From Bacteroidota bacterium (lineage in GTDB: Bacteria; Bacteroidota; Ignavibacteria; Ignavibacteriales; Ignavibacteriaceae): a DNA stretch of 6,421 nucleotides. The translations under genes and the position numbers were made by a program. This document shows positions 1 to 6,352 of the stretch, one piece after another; positions within the stretch are counted from its first letter, which is position 1, and every line of letters begins with the position of its first letter. The stretch spans positions 1 to 6,421 of the forward strand of contig JAJYOQ010000244.1 in assembly GCA_021796135.1 (NCBI GenBank), read 5' to 3'. Under the pieces are notes generated by a model that made no database searches, had not been told where the DNA came from, and saw only the letters and a program-made list of their open reading frames with translations.

Positions 1-578
1 CCGCTTGATTGACTTTGATAAATTTGGACATTTAACGATTGAATTTGCTGTAAATCTGTATTTATTTGATTTACTTGATTTTTTGATTGTGCAACTAAAT
101 CAGATTTGACAGAGTTAAATCCATCATTAATATTTTGCACTTGTGCACTTAGACTTTGGGCAGTTTGAATTACATTATTCCTTAAAGCGTTTGAATTTGG
201 AGTTACTGAAAGCTGCTGCCATGCATTAAAAAAAGCTGTACTTAAGCTTGAAAGCCCGGAAGTTGATGGTTCCGAAAATAATTGTTGTATTTGATTTAGT
301 ACTGTGCTGCTCTGATTGTTACTAGAGTATTTAGCATTATTAGTCCATATCTGACTATTTGTCAAATTATCGGTAACACGCTGAATATCTCCAAGTTTAA
401 CGCCTGTACCAAAAATAAAGTTTCCCACTTGCTGTGACGGATCTTCTGAAAGAACAACTTGCTGACGTGAATAATCCGGGTTAGCAGCATTTGAAATATT
501 GTTAGAAGTAACATCCAATGCCTCTTGGTATGACATCAAGCTTTTTGTTGATATATCAAATACCGAACTGATACTCAT
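1..578 (-). CDS. flgK: FlgK, flagellar hook-filament junction protein 1 (N-terminal part, cut by window edge)
   Basis: This is the first 192 codons of FlgK (HAP1), the junction protein that sits on the hook and seats the filament. The gene reads from ATG at 578-576 and leaves the window still open. The N-terminus (residues 1-45) carries the axial-protein signature: a helix containing SYQEALDVTSNNISNAANPD, then YSRQQVV, which is the FlgK version of the rod/hook NNxAN motif. Residues 90-190 are Gln/Asn/Ser-rich helix, including an FFNAWQQLS segment typical of the FlgK D0/D1 region. There is no signal peptide and no cysteine, as expected for a type III export substrate. The start shares one base with the upstream flgN stop (TAATG) and has a strong AGGAG site 6 bases upstream. 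That site is in the flgN coding end, so translation is probably coupled. The family is confident; the rest of the protein is not visible. Confidence 0.95.
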   Translation of the reverse strand, partial: MSISSVFDISTKSLMSYQEALDVTSNNISNAANPDYSRQQVVLSEDPSQQVGNFIFGTGVKLGDIQRVTDNLTNSQIWTNNAKYSSNNQSSTVLNQIQQLFSEPSTSGLSSLSTAFFNAWQQLSVTPNSNALRNNVIQTAQSLSAQVQNINDGFNSVKSDLVAQSKNQVNQINTDLQQIQSLNVQIYQSQSS

Positions 579-1030
579 TATGCTCTCCTATCAAGGATAG
601 TATTTTTGTTTGTTTGAGCAAATATTGTAACCAATTGTTTTATAAAACTTTTTGCCTGATTAATTAGTATTTTATTTTGATTATTAGCTTCGATTATTAA
701 ATAAACCAATTTCTTAATTGACTCATGTAATTTTATCAGACCTGCTAATTTAAATTCTTTCTTTAACTTAAGTGAATTAATAAAATCCGAAAGATTATTA
801 GATTCTAAAATTATAGAATATTTCACAGCAAGCTGAATAATTATGTCTGACATTAAAATCTTTTTTGCCTCAATTTGATTAAAAAAAGCACCTTCTTTAG
901 TAAGAAGATCCTCTAAAACAACAATATCATTATTAATTATCGCTTTTTGTTGTAAATAAATTAAGTCCAAAAATTTCTGTAATAACTCCTGCTGGCTTTT
1001 CATTTCATTAAATAGATTGCTTATTTCCAT
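578..1030 (-). CDS. flgN: FlgN-like flagellar export chaperone
   Basis: This small, almost wholly helical protein (150 residues from the preferred start) fits the FlgN family, cytosolic chaperones that hold FlgK and FlgL for the export apparatus. The pattern is typical: an N-terminal amphipathic helix with LQKFLDLIYLQQKAIINND, a region of acidic and hydrophobic heptads (about residues 30-60), and a C-terminal helix rich in Asn, Gln and Ile ending in DRR. There is no signal peptide, membrane segment or cysteine. The reading frame is also open from an ATG at 1042, but that ATG has no ribosome binding site. The ATG at 1030 has GGAG 6 bases upstream, so I chose it. Either start overlaps the end of flgJ. 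Placement directly before flgK strongly supports the call, because FlgN family sequences are divergent and hard to recognise alone. No separate flgM gene is present beside it. Confidence 0.82.
   Translation of the reverse strand: MEISNLFNEMKSQQELLQKFLDLIYLQQKAIINNDIVVLEDLLTKEGAFFNQIEAKKILMSDIIIQLAVKYSIILESNNLSDFINSLKLKKEFKLAGLIKLHESIKKLVYLIIEANNQNKILINQAKSFIKQLVTIFAQTNKNTILDRRA
583..589 (-). promoter_or_regulatory. Strong ribosome binding site for flgK
   Basis: AGGAGAG lies inside the flgN coding end; its AGGAG core is 6 bases before the flgK ATG at 578. It partly overlaps a small inverted repeat at 588-600, which could modulate its exposure. Confidence 0.75.
588..600 (-). repeat. Small inverted repeat at the flgN-flgK junction
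   Basis: On the minus strand CTATC, a three-base loop CTT, and GATAG form a perfect 5-bp stem. The 3' arm runs into the flgK ribosome binding site. The stem is short and AT-rich, and the bases also encode the end of FlgN, so it may be chance. Confidence 0.35.
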
Positions 1031-1847
1031 TTTCGGCTCCATTTAAATGGTTTAGGTAACTTAAAACTCGTTTAACATAATTTTGTGTTTCTTCAAAAGG
1101 CGGAATTCCACCGTATTTTTGAACATTTTCGGGACCTGCATTATATGAAGCTAGAGCTAAATTAATGTTGCCATTAAATTTTTGCAGCATTTGGGAAAGA
1201 TATTTTGTGCCTGCAAAAATATTTTGCTGCGGATCCCAAACATTTGAGACTCCCATTTGTGTAGCAGTCGAATCAATTAATTGCATTAATCCTTTAGCTT
1301 TAGCACTGGAAATAGCTTTATCATTAGCAGCAGATTCCGTCAATATTACGGATTTTATTAAGTTCTTATTGACTCCATATTGTTCAGAAGCAGAGTTTAT
1401 AATACCTTCATATTTGTTTAATCTATCTAATGATTGTGAACTTGGCGATATAGGTGGAGTATTACTATTAAATTCCAATTTGGGATCAATTCCGATATTC
1501 AATGGATGAAGAGAATCAACTTTTGAATTGGAGTCCATCGATTCACCCGTTAATTTTTTATACAGTATACCGGCGATTCCTAGATTATGATTTTTTGAAA
1601 TCATAGTGGCTAATTCATTTTGGAAAATTGTATCGAAATAATCCCCGCCAAAACCATTATCACCGGATAAACCGTTAGTGGTTTTAGTCATGCTCTTTAA
1701 CATCATTGATGTCAATAAACTTTCAAATTGTTTAGCTGCGCTTTCTATTTTAGCTTTTTGTGCGTCAGTATATTTACTAGTTGTATCCGCTGGATGAGAA
1801 ATTTGTAATTTTGGATCTGTTACTTTTAATTCTAATTGATTTATCAT
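1008..1847 (-). CDS. flgJ: FlgJ rod-capping protein fused to an SLT-type lytic transglycosylase
   Basis: This 279-residue two-domain protein scaffolds rod assembly and cuts the peptidoglycan so the rod can pass. Residues 30-102 match the FlgJ rod-binding domain: AAKQFESLLTSMMLKSM, a GLSGDNGFGGDYFDTIF segment, and a C-terminal LGIAGILYKKLTG. Residues 103-143 are a Ser/Asn/Pro-rich linker. Residues 144-268 are a GH23 soluble-lytic-transglycosylase domain with its main motifs: TES with probable catalytic Glu171, GLMQL at 186-190, DPQQNIFAGTKYL at 205-217, ALASYNAGP at 231-239 and GGIPPFEETQNYV at 246-258. Enteric FlgJ instead carries a GH73-type glucosaminidase domain. No signal peptide is seen, in keeping with export through the flagellar type III route. 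Its ATG overlaps the flgI stop as ATGA. An AGGAG lies 13 bases upstream, which is rather far, so translation coupling is likely. Confidence 0.95.
   Translation of the reverse strand: MINQLELKVTDPKLQISHPADTTSKYTDAQKAKIESAAKQFESLLTSMMLKSMTKTTNGLSGDNGFGGDYFDTIFQNELATMISKNHNLGIAGILYKKLTGESMDSNSKVDSLHPLNIGIDPKLEFNSNTPPISPSSQSLDRLNKYEGIINSASEQYGVNKNLIKSVILTESAANDKAISSAKAKGLMQLIDSTATQMGVSNVWDPQQNIFAGTKYLSQMLQKFNGNINLALASYNAGPENVQKYGGIPPFEETQNYVKRVLSYLNHLNGAENGNKQSI
1037..1040 (-). promoter_or_regulatory. Ribosome binding site that decides the flgN start
   Basis: GGAG lies 6 bases upstream of the ATG at 1030-1028. The longer frame from 1042 has no such site, and its own second codon supplies this GGAG. 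This favours the 150-residue protein over the 154-residue one. Confidence 0.7.
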
Positions 1848-2932
1848 ATTATATCTAATTCTCCTATTAAAGCTCCTGCTTTCTTTAATGCCTGGAAAAT
1901 AGAAATTATATCCTGCGGCGAAACTTTTAAAGAATTGAGCGCCGCGGCAACTTGCTGCACAGTAGAAGCACCTTGAATTGCAACTGTATTGGTTGAATCT
2001 TCTGTGACATATGGTATTTGATTATTGAATACTTGTGTAGTTCCGGTTGAAAACGGATTTGGTTGAGAAATTATTGGGTAAGATCGAATTGTAATATTTA
2101 AGTTGCCGTGTGTAATTGTTGCAGGAAGAATTTTAACGTTATTCCCGGCGACAACAGTTCCGGTTCTTTCATCAAGAACTACTTTAGCAACTTCATCTTT
2201 TTGAACTGTTATACTTTCTAAATCTGCGAGAAAGCTTACAATATTATTTTGTTTACTCGAAGGTACTTTTACCTGGATTTCTGCTCCATCTTTTGCAAGA
2301 GCGACAGAATTTCCAAATTTGGCATTTATTGCATTTGCAACGTTATTCGAAGTTGTCAAGTCTGGTTCTCTTAAATAAACATTGATGCTTTGAGTAGGTA
2401 CACTAGTTTGTTCAAGCGGATAATTTAATATTCCGCCCATAGGAACTCTACCGGCTAGTGAATGATTTTGTGAAACACTACTTCCGGAAGAAGTCCTAAT
2501 ATTAAAACCTCCTACTGAAATTGACCCTTGTGCAAAGCCATAGACTTTTCCCATAATGCTTGACAAAGGAGTCATTAATAATGTTCCACCTTGCAGACTT
2601 GTAGCATCACCCATAGATGATACAGTTACATCAAATTTAGCTCCCGGTTTTAGATAATCATTTACAGTAGCCGTGACCATTACAGCAGCAACATTTCTAG
2701 TTATAAGATTATCTTGAGATACTGTTATACCAAATCTTTTTAACATACTAGTCACTGATTGTATAGTAAACGTTGATCGCTGTGTATCACCGCTTCCTGC
2801 CAAACCAACAACAAGACCATAACCTATAATTTGTTCGGAACCCTCACCGGTAATATAGGCTATATCTTTTATCCTTTGTGCATAGATAAAAGAAAGACTG
2901 AAAACTAAATAAAATAATATTAACCTTTTCAT
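1844..2932 (-). CDS. flgI: FlgI, flagellar P-ring protein
   Basis: This is full-length FlgI (362 residues), which forms the P ring around the rod in the periplasm and peptidoglycan layer. A Sec signal peptide occupies residues 1-18 (basic MKR, hydrophobic core, likely cleavage YA|QRIKD). The mature part opens with IKDIAYITGEG and IGYGLVVGLAGSGDT, a family hallmark. Further matches are RNVAAVMVTA (79-88), PGAKFDVTVSSMGDATSLQGGTLL (96-119), DERTGTVVAGNNVKI (254-268), and a C-terminus of GASTVQQVAAALNSL followed by DIISIFQALKKAGAL. No cysteine is present, unlike enteric FlgI, which depends on a disulfide. The gene follows flgH after 7 bases, and an AGG that includes part of the flgH stop TAG lies 6 bases from the start. 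FlgI is the client of FlgA, encoded two genes upstream. Confidence 0.97.
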   Translation of the reverse strand: MKRLILFYLVFSLSFIYAQRIKDIAYITGEGSEQIIGYGLVVGLAGSGDTQRSTFTIQSVTSMLKRFGITVSQDNLITRNVAAVMVTATVNDYLKPGAKFDVTVSSMGDATSLQGGTLLMTPLSSIMGKVYGFAQGSISVGGFNIRTSSGSSVSQNHSLAGRVPMGGILNYPLEQTSVPTQSINVYLREPDLTTSNNVANAINAKFGNSVALAKDGAEIQVKVPSSKQNNIVSFLADLESITVQKDEVAKVVLDERTGTVVAGNNVKILPATITHGNLNITIRSYPIISQPNPFSTGTTQVFNNQIPYVTEDSTNTVAIQGASTVQQVAAALNSLKVSPQDIISIFQALKKAGALIGELDII

Positions 2933-2939
2933 ATTTAAC

Positions 2940-3512
2940 CTAAAATATCCAATGTAAAAACTTTGTTAACCAACCGGGAGATTGCACACTGTTTATCATC
3001 CCATCTCCCTTAAATACAATTTGAGCCTGAGAAATATTATAGGAAAGCACTGAATTATCTGCAGCAATATCTGCGGGTCTTACAATTCCTTTTATTTTTA
3101 CAGTCTGTTCCTGTCCATTAATTATAATTTGACGACTACCTTCAATTACCAAATTACCGTTTGCTAAAACTGAATCAACAGTAGCGCTAATTTTGGTATT
3201 AACTGTGCCGTTATTTGCAGTTGATCCGGTTCCTGAAAAATTATTTGTAGTACCGGCAGTTGCGCTTAAACTAGGGGAAGTTGCTTTGCCGGTATTTAAC
3301 TGACCGGTTAAACCGAGATTGCTAGTGCGACCTGCTGATGTTTCAGCGTCACTTGATGCCTGGGATGATTCAACGACTAAAATTGTAATGGCATCTCCAA
3401 TTTGGTTTGCTTTTTGATCTGAGAAGAGAGATGAAAATGCATTTGGTCGCATATCCTGAGCAAAAGTTTGTGAAAGCATATAGGCTAATACAATTAAAAT
3501 TATTTTTTTCAT
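2940..3512 (-). CDS. flgH: FlgH, flagellar L-ring protein without a lipobox cysteine
   Basis: FlgH makes the L ring, the outer-membrane bushing of the rod. The protein has 190 residues, shorter than the roughly 230 of the enteric protein. The signal peptide is residues 1-18 (MKK, hydrophobic core, cleavage FA|QDM). Family motifs follow: SLFSDQKANQIGDAITILVVE at about 28-48, a Ser/Thr/Gly/Asn-rich loop at 58-105, then NFSGTGS, TKISATVDSVLANGNLVIEG (107-125) and IKGIVRPADIAADNSVLS (140-157). The protein ends in WLTKFLHWIF. Enteric FlgH is a lipoprotein anchored by the cysteine after its signal peptide; here there is no cysteine anywhere, so that anchor is missing. The start lies 4 bases after the flgA stop, which is a tandem TAA TAA, with only a weak GAG as ribosome binding site. 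Confidence 0.95.
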   Translation of the reverse strand: MKKIILIVLAYMLSQTFAQDMRPNAFSSLFSDQKANQIGDAITILVVESSQASSDAETSAGRTSNLGLTGQLNTGKATSPSLSATAGTTNNFSGTGSTANNGTVNTKISATVDSVLANGNLVIEGSRQIIINGQEQTVKIKGIVRPADIAADNSVLSYNISQAQIVFKGDGMINSVQSPGWLTKFLHWIF

Positions 3513-3516
3513 TTTA

Positions 3517-4170
3517 TTACTCGACTATTATTACTTCTTTTGAATTTACTACTTTAGCTTTAAATAATTTTTTATCTGCTGAGATGATAGATATTGTTTC
3601 TCCTGCAATTCCGTCTTGACGAGAAGTTGCATTAAAGTTAATCATTACATTTCCATTATTATACTTAGCCAGAACCGGATAACCTGCCTTGATTACAGGA
3701 ATAGGTTCTATATTCAAAGAGTTTATAATTTCACCCGCCTTTATAAATTCACTGCTTTGCATTCCGGAAATTTTTGACAATGAAGCAAAAGGCTTAATAT
3801 TAATTCCAGCAACATCTATCCTTTTTGGGGTAAAATCATTTTCTGTTAATTTTTCATGTGCTTTAATATCTCTGCTTGCTGTCAAAACATTCTTATATAT
3901 TTTTAGTTTTACGGAAATAATTGATTCTATTACTCTAGAATTCTTCTGATATATTTTTACAGGGACATAAATTATATTACCGTTCATATTGAAATCGGAT
4001 GGATTTAATAGTTCGATTTTCAAATATGATTTAGGAAGTTGTAAAATTTCATAATTATACTCATCAAATTTTCCGTTTAGATTTTTCTTTAGATAGTTAC
4101 TCAAGTCCTCATCAAATGTACTTTTACCTGAGGAAACTAAAGACAATATTATTAATAAGATTGAGTACAT
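3517..4170 (-). CDS. flgA: FlgA, P-ring assembly chaperone
   Basis: This 217-residue protein matches FlgA, the periplasmic chaperone that helps FlgI assemble into the P ring. Residues 1-15 are hydrophobic and probably a signal peptide. Residues 20-95 form the divergent N-terminal domain. An SAF-like segment begins near residue 95 (VLTASRDIKAHEKLTENDF, then PKRIDV). The C-terminal FlgA domain runs from about 158 to 217 and contains KAGYPVLAKYNNG, ATSRQDGIAGETISIISAD and AKVVNSKEVIIVE. The position between flgG and flgH is a usual one in flagellar operons. The start is weakly supported: the ATG lacks a ribosome binding site and the signal peptide has no basic residue at its beginning. In-frame codons just upstream (back to TAA at 4191-4189) would add Lys residues but offer no standard start codon. 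Confidence 0.93.
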   Translation of the reverse strand: MYSILLIILSLVSSGKSTFDEDLSNYLKKNLNGKFDEYNYEILQLPKSYLKIELLNPSDFNMNGNIIYVPVKIYQKNSRVIESIISVKLKIYKNVLTASRDIKAHEKLTENDFTPKRIDVAGINIKPFASLSKISGMQSSEFIKAGEIINSLNIEPIPVIKAGYPVLAKYNNGNVMINFNATSRQDGIAGETISIISADKKLFKAKVVNSKEVIIVE

Positions 4171-4178
4171 AATTTTAA

Positions 4179-4979
4179 TTAGTTTTGCTTAAGATTATTA
4201 GCCATTGTCATCATGTCCTGCACTGTCTGGACAGTTTTTGAATTTATTTCATAAGCTCTTTGTGCTGCTATCATTGCAATCATCTCTTGGACTATGTCAA
4301 CATTTGATGATTCAAGATAACCTTGATTAATAGTCCCAAAACCATCTTTGTTCGGTGTACCGATAATAGGGGTTCCGGATGCGTCAGTTTGTGCATATAA
4401 ATTGTTTCCTAAAGACATAAGCCCGCCCGGATTCATAAATCGAGCTAATTCAATATTCCCGACAATTTTAGAGCCTCCGCCTACTTGCTGCGCAGTTATT
4501 GTACCGTCGTTTGCTATTGAAACACTCAATGAATTTTGATCAAGTGTCACTGGCGGATCAAGAGGATATCCGCTTGATGTGACAATCTTGCCGCTGCCAT
4601 TTACTTGGAATGCGCCGGCGCGGGTGTAAGCATAAGAACCGTCAGGTTTTAAAACTTGAAAAAATCCGTCACCTTGAATTGCCAAGTCAAGTTGATTGTT
4701 TGTCTGAGTAATATCTCCTTGTGTAAATATCTTTTCATCTGAGGTCGGCTGCACTCCGTTCCCTATCTGAATCGCACTTGAGGAATTTTGATTTACGCCG
4801 CCGGTTGAAGAATTTACAGGGTCAACATTAACTTGCTGATACATAAGATCTTCAAACTGTGCTGTATTTTTCTTGTATCCGGTAGTATTTATGTTGGCAA
4901 TGTTATTTGAAATAACTTCAATGTTTAATTCTTGCGCATACATCCCTGAGGCAGCTGTTCTTAAGGCTCTAGTTGGCAT
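4179..4979 (-). CDS. flgG: FlgG, distal rod protein
   Basis: FlgG (266 residues, the usual length) polymerises into the distal flagellar rod that crosses the P and L rings. The N-terminal rod signature is complete: RALRTAASGMYAQELNIEVI, then SNNIANINTTGYKK and FEDLMYQQ (residues 4-49). Residues 50-76, Ser/Asn-rich and ending in IQIGNGV, are the segment that separates FlgG from FlgF. The core FTQGDITQTNNQLDLAIQGD and GFFQV follows at 85-109. The C-terminal helix NQGYLESSNVDIVQEMIAMI and AAQRAYEINSKTVQT (218-252) is highly typical. There is no signal peptide and no cysteine, as for a type III export substrate. It lies 13 bases after flgF with a perfect AGGAG site, the best in the window, which fits the need for more FlgG than FlgF subunits. 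Confidence 0.97.
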   Translation of the reverse strand: MPTRALRTAASGMYAQELNIEVISNNIANINTTGYKKNTAQFEDLMYQQVNVDPVNSSTGGVNQNSSSAIQIGNGVQPTSDEKIFTQGDITQTNNQLDLAIQGDGFFQVLKPDGSYAYTRAGAFQVNGSGKIVTSSGYPLDPPVTLDQNSLSVSIANDGTITAQQVGGGSKIVGNIELARFMNPGGLMSLGNNLYAQTDASGTPIIGTPNKDGFGTINQGYLESSNVDIVQEMIAMIAAQRAYEINSKTVQTVQDMMTMANNLKQN

Positions 4980-4985
4980 AATTAT

Positions 4986-4990
4986 CTCCT
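4986..4990 (-). promoter_or_regulatory. Strong ribosome binding site for flgG
   Basis: AGGAG is placed 6 bases before the flgG ATG, within the 13-base flgF-flgG gap. It is the clearest Shine-Dalgarno site in the window and may set a higher output of FlgG than FlgF. Confidence 0.8.
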
Positions 4991-4992
4991 AT

Positions 4993-5697
4993 CTATACTT
5001 TTCCAATTTGATTAGCTTCATCTAATGATTTATCTAAAAACGTTATCATTTTACTTGCTGATTGATATTCATTACTAATTTGTATCATACTTTCCATTTC
5101 ACTAACCGGATTGACATTAGAATCTTCAAGATATCCTTGCTTTACCTGATAATCGGATGGGTTTGCAAGCTGATATCCGCCAGATGTAGAAAAATCAACG
5201 CCGGAAGATCTGCCCGAATTCTGAGGATTATCCATTTTTGCTATTAGCAAGGTATCTATAGGTTCATTTCCGTACTTGACTTCCCCGCCGGTTGAAATAG
5301 TAATATTCTTTTGTTTCTCAAATGAGCGCATATCAATTTTAATTATACCGTTTTCCCCGACTACATTATTACCCTGTTGGTCAACTAAATAACCCTGATT
5401 TGAAATTTTGAAACTGCCATTCCGCGTCAACTCATTTCCATTATTAGTTTGAACAACAAAAAAACCATTGCCTGAAATAGCAAGATCCAATGGATTGTTA
5501 GTTTGTGTCAAATTACCCTGCCTATAATCTGTAAGCTGCTGAATCGTTGTATTGCCGTATTGATTCATTATTTCCGAAAACGGCAATTCTTTTTTGAATC
5601 CGGTAGTATTAAGATTTGCAAGATTATTAGATACAATCTCCAGGTTCTTCATACGAGCGTCCAATCCTCGCGCAGCTGTATAAATTCCTTTGATCAT
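4993..5697 (-). CDS. flgF: FlgF, proximal rod protein
   Basis: This 234-residue rod protein is a paralogue of the following FlgG and is best called FlgF, a component of the proximal rod. The N-terminus has IYTAARGLDARMKNLEIVSN, then NLANLNTTGFKKELPF (residues 5-40). The core GNLTQTNNPLDLAISGNGFFV is at 61-81, and the C-terminus has VKQGYLEDSNVNPVSEME (185-202) and ISNEYQSASKMI (207-218). It lacks the roughly 27-residue FlgG-specific insertion after the first helix, is shorter, and precedes flgG, all of which favour FlgF. Some annotations would call it a generic flagellar hook-basal body protein. The start has AGGA 7 bases upstream. It follows the 202-residue gene after 46 bases, the largest gap in the window. 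Confidence 0.92.
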   Translation of the reverse strand: MIKGIYTAARGLDARMKNLEIVSNNLANLNTTGFKKELPFSEIMNQYGNTTIQQLTDYRQGNLTQTNNPLDLAISGNGFFVVQTNNGNELTRNGSFKISNQGYLVDQQGNNVVGENGIIKIDMRSFEKQKNITISTGGEVKYGNEPIDTLLIAKMDNPQNSGRSSGVDFSTSGGYQLANPSDYQVKQGYLEDSNVNPVSEMESMIQISNEYQSASKMITFLDKSLDEANQIGKV

Positions 5698-5704
5698 AAA
5701 ATAG

Positions 5705-5708
5705 TCCT
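5705..5708 (-). promoter_or_regulatory. Ribosome binding site for flgF
   Basis: AGGA lies 7 bases upstream of the flgF ATG, at the end of the 46-base AT-rich gap. The rest of the gap (5709-5743) has an eight-base A run on the minus strand but no promoter that I can support. Confidence 0.6.
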
Positions 5709-5743
5709 AATATTTTTTTTATAATTTAATTTCATAGTAATCA

Positions 5744-6352
5744 TTAACGCATTCTTTTAAGCTTTTGAGCTAAAAGAATTTCATCTTTGGAAATATTTAA
5801 CTTCCTGGCTGAATTTGAAATCGATTCTTTAGTAAGATTATATTCCGGTGTGCTGTCTGCTAAACGATTTCGCACTGCTGAGAGCTTACTGTTTCCTTTA
5901 ATTCTAATATTCTCTTCTCGTAGTAATTTTATATTCTCTTTTAGACTAATATTCGGATGCATCAGCTTTCTTGCTTTTCTTCTTCTCATAACGATAATTA
6001 AAGCAGCCAGAAAAGCAGCTGATATTAATACCATTATTTTTAAAAATAAATCCGGCGATATTGACAGTTGTCGTTCAAGTTCTGAGATAAACCCCGGAGA
6101 ATCTTGCTTTGGGTTAATAATAGTTAACTCATTATCTTTTTTAGCAGCAGTCTTGTCCTCATTCTGCTCTTTTTCCCTAGCAGAATTTATTTGAGCTGCT
6201 ACCATCTGACTAATATTAATGCTATCAGAACCTATTTGAGCGGAACTCGTATCTGCAGGCACTACTTCCTGTGCCGAATTATTACTGACTGCCTGGCTAA
6301 AAATGCAAGGGAAATTTATTGTTAATAAGACTAATAAAATTAATTTTTTCAT
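5744..6352 (-). CDS. Unrecognised single-pass membrane protein with an HTH-like cytoplasmic tail, flagellar operon
   Basis: I do not recognise a named family for this 202-residue protein. It begins with a Sec signal peptide (residues 1-19, cleavage likely FS|QAV). A polar, low-complexity periplasmic stretch runs to about residue 100, with an Ala/Gln/Glu/Lys-rich helix at 48-72. One membrane segment lies at 103-122, followed by the basic stop-transfer MRRRKARK. The cytoplasmic part has a short charged helix (136-165) and ends in LTKESISNSARKLNISKDEI plus LLAQKLKRM, which reads like a compact helix-turn-helix. That ending resembles the C-terminus of SwrB and DUF2802/DUF6115 proteins found in other flagellar operons, by eye only. 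FliO is an alternative, since it also combines a membrane anchor with a cytoplasmic tail. The start overlaps the kinase stop as ATGA, with AGGA 10 bases upstream. A role in flagellar export or assembly is inferred from context. Confidence 0.75.
   Translation of the reverse strand: MKKLILLVLLTINFPCIFSQAVSNNSAQEVVPADTSSAQIGSDSINISQMVAAQINSAREKEQNEDKTAAKKDNELTIINPKQDSPGFISELERQLSISPDLFLKIMVLISAAFLAALIIVMRRRKARKLMHPNISLKENIKLLREENIRIKGNSKLSAVRNRLADSTPEYNLTKESISNSARKLNISKDEILLAQKLKRMR

Noticed and set aside
1165..1509. Plus-strand open frame of 114 codons
   Set aside because: It lies wholly within flgJ on the opposite strand, has no ribosome binding site, and covers the conserved transglycosylase motifs; it is a shadow of the real gene.
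4860..5610. Matching 12-base DNA segments in flgF and flgG (around 4878 and 5599)
   Set aside because: They encode the same NTTG-type motif in two paralogous rod proteins, so they reflect shared ancestry and not a mobile or regulatory repeat.
5695..5736. A 13-codon minus-strand frame in the gap before flgF, ending in an ATGA overlap with the flgF start
   Set aside because: It has no ribosome binding site, is very short and AT-rich, and such an overlap is expected by chance.
5698..5743. Possible internal promoter in the largest gap
   Set aside because: The gap is AT-rich with an A run and TATAAA-like bases, but I see no paired -35, sigma-28, sigma-54 or Bacteroidetes-type -7/-33 element.
5787..6194. 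Plus-strand open frame of 135 codons
   Set aside because: It is antisense to the 202-residue gene. Its Ser/Phe/Leu-rich composition is what the reverse of Lys/Glu/Asn-rich coding gives, and the neighbouring genes are all on the minus strand.
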